A model generated the notes under the pieces. The model was given only the letters and a program-made list of their open reading frames with translations. It was not told the origin of the DNA and ran no database searches. Positions 1 through 5,135 of a stretch of DNA of 5,135 nucleotides are shown here, in pieces. The DNA is from Dehalococcoidales bacterium (GTDB lineage: Bacteria > Chloroflexota > Dehalococcoidia > Dehalococcoidales > RBG-16-60-22): positions 1 to 5,135 of the forward strand of contig DAOVRI010000135.1 of the NCBI GenBank assembly GCA_030628245.1, read 5' to 3'. Position 1 is the first letter of the stretch. Each line of letters begins with the position of its first letter. The position numbers were made by a program, and so were the translations under genes.

Positions 1-798
1 GTAGTAGTCGGCAAACCAATGCTCGAGGCATATGCCAGGGCACTCGAAGGGCGAGAAGACCCCGAGCAGTTGATACCGGGCGACCCCGATACGCCTGTCT
101 TGTCGTGCGACTCCTTTCAGTTTAACCAGTTCCCCGAGGGCACATTTGACAGCCAGCTATTCAATGGTATGACCATAGTGAGAGGAGGGGAGTATGGGTC
201 TCCTGTAGGCTATGTACATATGGGTGGGGAAAGCTTCGTGGGGAAGTACGGTCAGCGAGTCCTCGACAAGCTGGCAAGCCTGGGCAAAGATATCGTGTAT
301 ATTCACAATGAGGGCTTTATCCTTGCCCACGTCAAGGCTAAGGAGTATGGTTTCAACGTTCCCTTCAACTACATGCACCTCTTCGAATACCTGCGCAACT
401 ATCTAAGGGACCATAAAAATAACATCGCCAAACTGGGCAAGAAAGTTGCCTACCAGGCCAACTGCGCTACCAGATGGATCCCTGAATATGATGCCTTTCT
501 GGGTGAGGTCTTTGAGCTTGTCGGCGTGGAACGGCCAAACAGAGAATACCAGCGGTTGAACGCCGTCTGCTGCACTGCCCCCCTTATCTACGCTAACCGG
601 GAGCTTGCCGTTGCCATCCAGAAGAAAAACTTCGAAGATGCCATTGCCTGTGGTGCCGATGCCATCATAACCTCCTGTCCTGTATGTGATGGAGTGTTCA
701 GGCGACCCAGCCTGCAGTTCAATCTGCCCAACATATTTATCACTGACCTGTGCCGAATTGCCATTGGTGAAAAGCCATGGCCGGAAGGCTCCCAATAA
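1..798 (+). CDS. HdrB-like CCG-domain iron-sulfur protein, 5'-partial
   Basis: The frame is open from base 1 and ends at TAA 796-798, giving 265 visible residues. The first ATG (19) has no ribosome site and the reading continues upstream of it, so I treat the gene as cut by the window edge. The C-terminal half carries a complete cysteine-rich CCG module as in heterodisulfide reductase subunit B and related proteins: C155, then C190-C191 (34 residues later), then C226-P-V-C229 (34 residues later). In HdrB such a module holds a non-cubane [4Fe-4S] cluster used in thiol/disulfide electron transfer. The usual CCG is CCT here. The N-terminal half looks like a second copy that has lost its ligands: C36 remains, but G75-G76 stands where CC is expected and H-N-E-G (102-105) where CxxC is expected. 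A ferredoxin domain or another Hdr subunit could lie upstream. The partner and substrate cannot be read from here, and no link to the downstream transporter is visible. Confidence 0.8.
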   Translation, partial: VVVGKPMLEAYARALEGREDPEQLIPGDPDTPVLSCDSFQFNQFPEGTFDSQLFNGMTIVRGGEYGSPVGYVHMGGESFVGKYGQRVLDKLASLGKDIVYIHNEGFILAHVKAKEYGFNVPFNYMHLFEYLRNYLRDHKNNIAKLGKKVAYQANCATRWIPEYDAFLGEVFELVGVERPNREYQRLNAVCCTAPLIYANRELAVAIQKKNFEDAIACGADAIITSCPVCDGVFRRPSLQFNLPNIFITDLCRIAIGEKPWPEGSQ

Positions 799-900
799 TG
801 AAATTACCATCTATCTTCATGTGCAAATGGATATATTTCCAAACATCACCTACAAAACAAGCTCTTTGTGATAGCAGGCTGATAAATTAGAAAACATTCC

Positions 901-950
901 AAGCGGTTGTTGTATTTGAAAATCTGCTATGCATGAGATACAATCCGCTT
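901..950. repeat. imperfect long hairpin
   Basis: AAGCGG (901-906) pairs with CCGCTT (945-950), and TTGTAT (910-915) pairs with ATACAA (938-943). A G-U pair (909 with 944) and a two-base bulge (907-908) join the two stems, leaving a loop of about 22 bases. There is no T-run directly after it on either strand, so it is not a standard terminator. It could be a structured RNA element, a processed 3' end of the upstream mRNA, or a small repeat. Function unknown. Confidence 0.55.
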
Positions 951-1004
951 CCCCGAAAAATATACAAAACCTTAGGTCATTCGGTACAGAAAAGCTTCGG
1001 GGAA
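949..1004. repeat. 9-bp perfect inverted repeat, 38-base loop
   Basis: TTCCCCGAA (949-957) is exactly complementary in inverted orientation to TTCGGGGAA (996-1004). The left arm shares its two first bases with the end of the 901-950 hairpin, so the two structures abut and could stack or compete. The loop is AT-rich. No T-run follows. It may be part of the same structured element; no function can be assigned. Confidence 0.5.
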
Positions 1005-1052
1005 ATATCCATCACGGGCGAGGGAACGCTTGGATTTGAATAGTATTCTGTT

Positions 1053-1063
1053 GTGCCTGGCAC
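1053..1063. repeat. short palindrome GTGCCTGGCAC
   Basis: GTGCC and GGCAC flank a single T. Palindromes of this general shape recur as dispersed repeats in some genomes, but only one copy is visible here, so this is only a mark for comparison. Confidence 0.2.
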
Positions 1064-1139
1064 TTCAACTGTAAATCGTAGTCTTTGTTTCAAGGGGGTG
1101 AGTATCCTCGGCAACGTTTTCAGTTAAACTCTGTTTATC

Positions 1140-1158
1140 GGAATATCCCGGGGATTCC
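1140..1158. repeat. near-palindrome GGAATATCCCGGGGATTCC
   Basis: GGAAT at 1140-1144 and ATTCC at 1154-1158 form the outer arms, with a CCCGGGG centre. One base of asymmetry spoils the symmetry. The shape suits a protein-binding dyad, but it lies about 185 bases upstream of the only promoter I can propose, so a regulatory role is a guess. Confidence 0.25.
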
Positions 1159-1323
1159 ATGACCAGTCTTTCCACCGGGTTGCCCGCCAAAGGCACTATA
1201 AGCGTTTCGCCATAGATATAGAGAGGATGAAAGCAGACATGATCGCCAGACTGGACTTGCCAGACGAAGTCATATAAGCTATCATACGCAAGCTGTGGAG
1301 GTCACGGGATCTGGATTCTTGAA

Positions 1324-1344
1324 AGGTCCTGGTGAGCAGGACTT
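1324..1344. repeat. inverted repeat abutting the -35 box
   Basis: GTCCTG (1326-1331) and CAGGAC (1337-1342) form a perfect 6-bp inverted repeat around GTGAG, extendable by a G-T and an A-T pair. Its right arm ends exactly where the TTGACA -35 box begins (1343). That position suits an activator or repressor site, but no regulator is visible in the window. Confidence 0.35.
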
Positions 1345-1372
1345 GACAACGAGAATAGGAAGAATGTACTAT
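1343..1372 (+). promoter_or_regulatory. sigma70-type promoter for the transporter genes
   Basis: A perfect TTGACA (1343-1348) is followed after 18 bases by TACTAT (1367-1372), which matches TATAAT at four of six positions. TATATT at 1370-1375 is a better -10 match but would need a 21-base spacer. Transcription would begin near 1379-1381, leaving a leader of about 220 bases before the binding-protein ATG at 1598. It is the only strong -35/-10 pair I found upstream of the transporter genes. Confidence 0.55.
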
Positions 1373-1374
1373 AT

Positions 1375-1403
1375 TAATTACCCTAATTACGCAGGTTTGC
1401 GTA
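1375..1403. promoter_or_regulatory. direct repeats and dyad at the predicted transcription start
   Basis: TAATTAC occurs at 1375-1381 and again at 1384-1390, nine bases apart. The second copy runs into a 6-bp inverted repeat, TACGCA (1388-1393) and TGCGTA (1398-1403), around GGTT. These overlap the predicted start of transcription, where an operator would block RNA polymerase; equally, the dyad could be a small hairpin at the 5' end of the mRNA. Seen in sequence; the role is inferred. Confidence 0.35.
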
Positions 1404-1413
1404 CATCAGGTTA

Positions 1414-1423
1414 TTAGTACTAA
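1414..1423. repeat. perfect palindrome TTAGTACTAA
   Basis: A ten-base perfect palindrome lies about 35 bases into the predicted leader. It may belong to the same regulatory cluster as the repeats just upstream, or be chance. Confidence 0.25.
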
Positions 1424-1510
1424 GGCGGCATCAAGCACCCGCAAGAACCTGGATGGTCTTATGAATGAGGCAGTAGTGTCTAAAACTGAATGGAAAACCA
1501 ACGCTTAATG

Positions 1511-1544
1511 ACTTATCGTAAGTAAAGGAGGTGAGAGTATGTGA
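1511..1544 (+). promoter_or_regulatory. ideal Shine-Dalgarno leading to an ATG-TGA start-stop
   Basis: AAAGGAGGTGA (1524-1534) is complementary over eleven bases to the usual 3' end of 16S rRNA. Seven bases after GGAGG stands ATG (1539-1541), followed at once by TGA (1542-1544). A small hairpin (ACTTA 1511-1515, TAAGT 1519-1523) abuts the ribosome site. The stretch resembles the initiation region of the real gene 59 bases downstream (AGGAGGT, then AGTATG). It may be a ribosome-loading or stalling element, or the relic of a duplicated gene start. Confidence 0.5.
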
Positions 1545-1585
1545 TAACTGTCATTGTGCTTAGAGAGACTGGAAAATTAAGATAG
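1541..1585 (+). CDS. possible 14-residue leader peptide
   Basis: A GTG that overlaps the ATG-TGA start-stop opens a frame reading MITVIVLRETGKLR and ends at TAG 1583-1585, right at the ribosome site of the next gene. GGAGG (1527-1531) lies nine bases before this GTG. The frame is the same as that of the binding protein, so translation ending here would deliver ribosomes to its start. Coding is not proven: it is very short and could be chance. It is listed because the strong ribosome site needs an explanation. Confidence 0.25.
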   Translation: MITVIVLRETGKLR

Positions 1586-1597
1586 GAGGTAAAAAGT

Positions 1598-3373
1598 ATG
1601 GCGAAAAAACTTATAGTGACTATTATAGCAATGATAGGCATCATTGCCATGGTGCTTCCCGGCTGTGGTGATGGAGGAGAACCTCTACCCAGTATCTATA
1701 TCGGCAGTGGTGAACTTGACGGTGACGGTATCCCGGTGGACTTCTTTTCTGATATAGACGTGCGCAAAGGCTTCTGCTATGCCTTTGACTATGACACTTA
1801 CCTCACCGATGCTATTCAGGGCCAGGGTGTGCAGAGGGGCGCACCGGTCACAGACGGGCTTTACGGCTACGCTCCTGGTACTTCGATGTATAGCTACAAC
1901 CTGACACTAGCTGAGGAACACCTGCAGGCCGCCTGGGACGGCGAAGTCTGGGACAAGGGATTCAAATTCACCCTGCTCTACAACGCCGGTAACCTGCCGC
2001 GTAAAACCGCCTGTGAAATACTGCAGGAGAGCCTGTACAATATCAATCCCTTATTCCAGGTCAGTATTGCGCCGATCGCGTGGCCAACTTTTTTGGGTAA
2101 AATTTGGGGCACTCGAGATATGCCCATGTTCCAGATAGGCTGGGCGCCCGACTACCCCCACGCCGATAATTACATCGTTCCCTTCATGAACAGCCATGGC
2201 ACTTTCTCTGGCTTCCAGGGCTACGGCGATGCTACACTCGACGCCCAGATCGCGGCGGCGTTCCAGGATACCAATCCCGTGACGCAACAAGATAAGTACG
2301 ATGCGCTACAGGAGCGTTACTACGACGATGCCCCTGGTATCGTGCTGTTCCAGCCGTTGGCGAGGCGCTACTTCACCCAGCATATAAGTGGCTACGATTA
2401 CAACCCCATTGAATCTTCTTATGCCGGGCGTGTCTTAGATTTGAGCAAGTCGGATAATGGGGATGACATACCATACGAGAACGATGGTATCTTTGTCTTT
2501 GAGACCATCGGAGATATCGACTCCCTCGATCCAGCCTGGATTTACGACACAGCTAGCTCTATGCAGGTGGGTATGGTCTATGAGCAACTCCTGTACTATG
2601 ACGGCAACTCGACCGACACATTTCAACCCCTTCTGTCTACCAATTGGTCGTTCAATTCAGGAGATAACACCTTGCACTTCACTATCCGTGATGGCGTCAA
2701 GTTCCACAATGGTAACAACCTGACCCCCGAAGATGTGGAATACACCTTCGAGCGGGCAATGTGCCAGGACAGACCGGGTGGACCTATCTGGATGTTCTAC
2801 CAGCCGCTGCTAGGTGAAGATGTGTGGAGTTATGAGGACACTACTTTTGCAGCTATTGATGCGGCGGTGGAAGTTGACGGCGATGACGTAGTGTTTACGC
2901 TGAGTGGTGCGTACTGGGAGTTGCCGTTCCTCCAGGTTCTGAGTGGCCAATGGGCCTGTATTGTCGACAAGGAATGGTGCATTGCCCAGGGCGACTGGGA
3001 CGGCACTGAAGGAGGCGTTGCCGCTGTTCTGCACCCTGAGGACCCTGGTGACACCGTCCTCTTCGACCTGACGAATGGTACCGGACCGTGGGAACTGAAC
3101 ACGTGGACGCAGGGCATTCAGATCATATTGGATGAAAACACTACCTACTGGGGTGGCTCAGTCCCGTTTACTAGTGTCATCACCAAGACCGTAGATGAAT
3201 GGACTAGCCGAAAGCTGTCACTCCTTGCTGGGCATGCCGACCTTGTCTATGTGCCAGCGACTAACTTTGACGAGATGGACTCAGAGCTAGGCCTCAACGT
3301 CTACCAAGACCTGCCTTCGCTTTCCATTGATGCGTTCTTCTTTAATTTCATTATCGGAGGACCCTCAAGCTAG
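1598..3373 (+). CDS. circularly permuted SBP_bac_5 (DppA/OppA-type) lipoprotein binding protein
   Basis: This 591-residue extracytoplasmic binding protein of a peptide-type ABC importer starts at ATG 1598, with GGAGG (1585-1589) eight bases before it. A lipoprotein signal peptide (KK, then a hydrophobic stretch to L20) ends in the lipobox LPGC, with C23 as the lipidation site. The order of the rest is reversed relative to the family. Residues 37-285 match the usual C-terminal half: DVRKGFCYAFDYDTY (54-68, cf. DppA DVKVRQALTYAVNKDA), the helix before GFKFTLLYNAG (121-131), GWAPDYPHADNY (181-192), and DAPGIVLFQPL (244-254). Residues 290-586 match the usual N-terminal half: GDIDSLDPAW (305-314), the family signature region FTIRDGVKFHNG (361-372) with LTPEDVEYTFERA, GTGPWEL (494-500), YWGG (517-520), and SLSIDAFFFNF (574-584). 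D185 aligns with the Asp that binds the peptide amino group in DppA/OppA, hinting at a peptide-like ligand. Family assignment is firm; the ligand is not. Confidence 0.9.
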   Translation: MAKKLIVTIIAMIGIIAMVLPGCGDGGEPLPSIYIGSGELDGDGIPVDFFSDIDVRKGFCYAFDYDTYLTDAIQGQGVQRGAPVTDGLYGYAPGTSMYSYNLTLAEEHLQAAWDGEVWDKGFKFTLLYNAGNLPRKTACEILQESLYNINPLFQVSIAPIAWPTFLGKIWGTRDMPMFQIGWAPDYPHADNYIVPFMNSHGTFSGFQGYGDATLDAQIAAAFQDTNPVTQQDKYDALQERYYDDAPGIVLFQPLARRYFTQHISGYDYNPIESSYAGRVLDLSKSDNGDDIPYENDGIFVFETIGDIDSLDPAWIYDTASSMQVGMVYEQLLYYDGNSTDTFQPLLSTNWSFNSGDNTLHFTIRDGVKFHNGNNLTPEDVEYTFERAMCQDRPGGPIWMFYQPLLGEDVWSYEDTTFAAIDAAVEVDGDDVVFTLSGAYWELPFLQVLSGQWACIVDKEWCIAQGDWDGTEGGVAAVLHPEDPGDTVLFDLTNGTGPWELNTWTQGIQIILDENTTYWGGSVPFTSVITKTVDEWTSRKLSLLAGHADLVYVPATNFDEMDSELGLNVYQDLPSLSIDAFFFNFIIGGPSS

Positions 3374-3396
3374 GAGTAACGTTGCGGAACTCCTGG
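3370..3396 (+). repeat. hairpin overlapping the binding-protein stop codon
   Basis: AGGAGT (3372-3377), which begins inside the TAG stop, pairs with ACTCCT (3389-3394); a G-T and a C-G pair extend the stem outward. The loop has 11 bases. With the larger palindrome downstream it makes a double-hairpin 3' end for the binding-protein message. A role is inferred only. Confidence 0.3.
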
Positions 3397-3416
3397 TAAG
3401 AGTAGTGCGATAAGTC

Positions 3417-3449
3417 AAGAGACCCCCGCTTGCAAGCGGGGGTCTCTTT
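3417..3449 (+). terminator. intrinsic terminator or mRNA-stabilising hairpin between binding protein and permease
   Basis: A perfect 32-base palindrome runs from 3417 to 3448, with left arm AAGAGACCCCCGCTTG and right arm its exact complement. The core is GC-rich (CCCCCGC/GCGGGGG). The following T-tract is weak (CTCTTTAT), so termination may be partial. It sits 44 bases after the binding-protein stop and 19 bases before the permease start, with no good promoter between. In other ABC operons, hairpins at this position lower permease expression relative to the binding protein; that role is inferred here. Confidence 0.75.
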
Positions 3450-3467
3450 ATGGTATAAAGGTGTACT

Positions 3468-4514
3468 TTGGGACTCAGGTCTTATATTATCCGGCGCCTG
3501 CTTCTTCTTATCCCGGTGCTGTTCGGGGTAACCATCTTCATCTTCGGCATTACCATGATGTTCTCCCCGATAGAGCGAGCAACTCTTTATGTAAGTGACC
3601 CGAGGCAGATGTCCGATTTGCCGGCTATTATCGAGACTTATGGTCTTGACCAGCCGTTCTGGATACAGTACAGCAACTGGATTGGCCAGGTGTTCAGCGG
3701 TAATCTGGGCTGGTCAAGAGTGGTGGGGATGCCTGTTTGGGATGCTATCTGGGCTTTTCTGCCGGCTACCCTGGAACTGGCAATATTCGCCACACCAATT
3801 ATCATTTTCACTGGCATCTTCCTCGGTAGTAAGGCCGCCGCCCACAAAGACAGGCCAGTTGACCATGGGACACGGGTAATGGCCATCTTCGGATGGTCGC
3901 TGCCCACCTTCTGGCTAGGGCTGATACTGATGATGGTCTTCTACGGCTACTTCCGCGGCCTCCTGCCGCCCAGCCGGCTGAGTATCCCGATGGAAATGGT
4001 GGTCAACTCCGCCTCGTTTATCCGTTACACTCATATCAACACTATTGACGCTATTCTCAATCTTAATGGGGCTGTCCTTCTCGACACCCTAAGACATCTT
4101 ATCTTGCCGGTCATCACCCTTTCGGTTACCCAGGTGGCCTTTATTATGAGGCTGATGCGTTCCAGCATGCTGGAGTCTCTGGGTAAGGGATATATTCTCA
4201 CCGCCAGGGCCAAGGGGCTTGCCGAGGGGGTGGTGGTCAACAAGCACGCCCGCCGCAATGCCCTCATCCCGGTGATAACCGTAGCCGGTTATGTGCTTGC
4301 TGGCATGGCGAACGGTGTCGTTATTACCGAAACCATTTTCACCTATAAGGGCATCGGCTGGTGGGCCTGGCAATCTGCGGTGCGTCTGGACATACCATCG
4401 GTCCTGGGCTTTGCGCTCTTTAATTCCGTCCTGTTTGTGCTAGTCAACCTGGTGGTTGATATCCTCTACACCCGCGTTGACCCGCGAGTGAGATTGGGAG
4501 GAGTAATGCAGTGA
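3468..4514 (+). CDS. ABC transporter permease, DppB/OppB type
   Basis: This 348-residue inner-membrane permease would form half of the channel with the DppC-type protein that follows. The start is TTG 3468: AAAGG (3457-3461) lies six bases before it, the frame is closed by a TAA at 3456, and the first downstream ATG (3555) would remove the first membrane segment. The N-terminus shows the family pattern IIRRLLLLIPVLFGV with the first membrane helix at about 9-31, then YGLDQPFWIQYSNWIGQ (58-74) and GNLGWS in the external segment. Further helices lie at about 98-120, 136-160, 208-229, 266-290 and 312-336. The cytoplasmic EAA loop, which docks on the ATPase, is at about 234-268 (ARAKGL at 246-251, RRNALIPV at 262-269). 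The C-terminus ends near the usual DPR (338-340). Length is slightly above the common 305-340. The substrate is not readable from a permease; dipeptide/oligopeptide is the default. Confidence 0.92.
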   Translation: MGLRSYIIRRLLLLIPVLFGVTIFIFGITMMFSPIERATLYVSDPRQMSDLPAIIETYGLDQPFWIQYSNWIGQVFSGNLGWSRVVGMPVWDAIWAFLPATLELAIFATPIIIFTGIFLGSKAAAHKDRPVDHGTRVMAIFGWSLPTFWLGLILMMVFYGYFRGLLPPSRLSIPMEMVVNSASFIRYTHINTIDAILNLNGAVLLDTLRHLILPVITLSVTQVAFIMRLMRSSMLESLGKGYILTARAKGLAEGVVVNKHARRNALIPVITVAGYVLAGMANGVVITETIFTYKGIGWWAWQSAVRLDIPSVLGFALFNSVLFVLVNLVVDILYTRVDPRVRLGGVMQ

Positions 4515-5135
4515 GCGACTGGAAATTCATGGCACGCCAGCTTGTTAAGAACCCGCTTTCGCTGGCCGGAATTATAATCATCACCGTCTTTGTCATCATC
4601 GCCATCTTCGCTCCTCTCATTGCTCCAACGCCGGAAGGTCATCGAGATCCCTATATGATACCCCGCGACGGTTACTCGGCGACACCACAGCCTCCCAATG
4701 AGGAGCATATCTTTGGCACCACCGAGGGGCAGTACGATATTTTCTACGGTGTTATCTGGGGCACCCGCTCCGCGTTTCACGTGGGCCTGGTGGTGATAGG
4801 CGTTGTGGTTGTCGTAGGAATCGTATTGGGCAGCCTGGCCGGTTACTTCGGTGGGCTTCTCGACGAGGTTATCATGCGCATCACCGATATCTTCCTGGCC
4901 TTCCCGGCCCTCATTCTGGCCATGGCAATCGTCTCTGCCCTGGGGCCCAGCCTGAAGACCGTTATGATCGCTCTTACCGTGGTATCCTGGCCTTCCTATG
5001 CGCGGCTGATCCGCGGCGACATACTACAGGTGCGCGAGGAGGACTACATCGAGGCTTCTCGCGGCATCGGCGCCTCGAGCGGGAGGGTTATAATCCGCCA
5101 TGTGTTGCCTAACGCCATCTACCCCACCCTTGTCA
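4511..5135 (+). CDS. ABC transporter permease, DppC/OppC type, 3'-partial
   Basis: This is the second permease of the importer, 208 residues visible before the window ends. It starts at GTG 4511, overlapping the DppB-type stop by four bases (GTGA), so the two are translationally coupled. GGAGG (4497-4501) lies nine bases upstream; the ATG at 4506 is in the other gene's frame and gives only M-Q-stop. A first membrane helix spans about 19-39 (after KNPLSLAG), followed by an external linker and H66-I-F-G-T, the family HPLGTD-type motif. Further helices lie at about 91-112, 122-145 and 148-165. The EAA loop begins at about 170, with EEDYIEASRGIGAS (176-189) and RHVLPNA (196-202), very close to the DppC consensus. 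One oddity: the usual GTDxxGRD reads GTTEGQYD (69-76), lacking the GR. The gene should continue by roughly 80-100 residues, with ATPases likely next. Confidence 0.93.
   Translation, partial: MSDWKFMARQLVKNPLSLAGIIIITVFVIIAIFAPLIAPTPEGHRDPYMIPRDGYSATPQPPNEEHIFGTTEGQYDIFYGVIWGTRSAFHVGLVVIGVVVVVGIVLGSLAGYFGGLLDEVIMRITDIFLAFPALILAMAIVSALGPSLKTVMIALTVVSWPSYARLIRGDILQVREEDYIEASRGIGASSGRVIIRHVLPNAIYPTLV

Larger units (their letters stand above)
799..1597. other. long intergenic region without a convincing protein gene
   Basis: About 800 bases separate the iron-sulfur gene from the transporter genes. Neither strand has a coding-like frame with a start, ribosome site and recognisable product. The first half (about 850-1160) is AT-richer than the genes and holds several inverted repeats; no clear intrinsic terminator follows the first gene. 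The second half holds the promoter and leader of the binding-protein gene. I see no tRNA, rRNA, CRISPR or insertion-sequence ends. The structured parts are listed separately. Confidence 0.7.

Noticed and set aside
19..21. ATG 19 as the true start of the iron-sulfur protein
   Set aside because: No ribosome site precedes it, the frame continues to the window edge, and the first module would start abruptly. A start upstream of the window is more likely.
403..810. Antisense open frame across the iron-sulfur gene, and similar antisense frames inside the other genes
   Set aside because: These mirror the real genes in other frames; they have no ribosome sites, no family resemblance and no independent context.
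901..950. Hairpin as intrinsic terminator of the first gene
   Set aside because: It lies about 100 bases after the stop and no T-run follows on either strand at the right distance.
1128..1277. Open frame of 49 codons ending in KADMIARLDLPDEVI, with ATG at 1227
   Set aside because: No recognisable family; the only ATG has GAGAGG directly against it with no spacer, and it would leave 16 residues. Not distinguishable from chance, although a decayed gene remains possible.
1598..3373. Two separate half-genes or a simple truncation of a binding protein
   Set aside because: A single frame runs through both halves with no stop, internal ribosome site or signal peptide at the join, and the combined content equals a full-length family member.
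3382..3414. Separate promoter for the permeases (TTGCGG with GATAAG)
   Set aside because: The spacer would be 21 bases and both boxes are weak; the hairpin would also lie between it and the gene.
4506..4508. ATG 4506 as start of the DppC-type permease
   Set aside because: It is in the frame of the DppB-type gene and meets TGA after two codons; GTG 4511 gives the full conserved N-terminus.

Overview
The window looks like bacterial chromosome from an uncultured, probably Chloroflexota (Dehalococcoidia-like) organism. That placement rests on the wording of the solute-binding protein, on an HdrB-like cysteine-rich protein beside a peptide-type ABC operon, and on strong GGAGG ribosome sites mixed with TTG and GTG starts. 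It is an impression from sequence style, not a search result. All genes read on the + strand.

Layout: (1) 1-798 is the 3' part of an HdrB-like CCG-domain iron-sulfur protein; its start lies outside the window. (2) 799-1597 is an 800-base gap without a convincing protein gene. It holds a large imperfect hairpin (901-950) overlapping a second inverted repeat, a sigma70-type promoter at 1343-1372 packed among small inverted and direct repeats, and a leader with two translation-initiation regions, the first of which opens onto an immediate stop. (3) 1598-3373 is a lipoprotein solute-binding protein of the DppA/OppA family (SBP_bac_5). (4) 3417-3448 is a perfect 32-base palindrome, a likely terminator or mRNA-stabilising hairpin. 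(5) 3468-4514 is a DppB-type permease with a TTG start. (6) 4511-5135 is a DppC-type permease with a GTG start, overlapping the previous gene by 4 bases and cut by the window end. The binding protein should capture a peptide-like ligand outside the cell and pass it to the DppB/DppC channel; the ATPases are presumably downstream.

The main discovery is in the binding protein. Its two halves are in the wrong order. After the signal peptide comes what is normally the C-terminal half of the family (residues about 37-285), then a short linker, then what is normally the N-terminal half (residues about 290-586), and the protein stops where the family normally continues into the C-terminal half. Nearly all the expected family content is present, in frame, with its own ribosome site, lipobox, stop codon and downstream hairpin. 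This is a natural circular permutation of an extracytoplasmic binding protein, or, less likely, an assembly artefact that happens to keep the frame at every junction. Short similarities at the breakpoints and a near-duplicated translation-initiation region upstream fit an origin by tandem duplication followed by loss of the outer halves.
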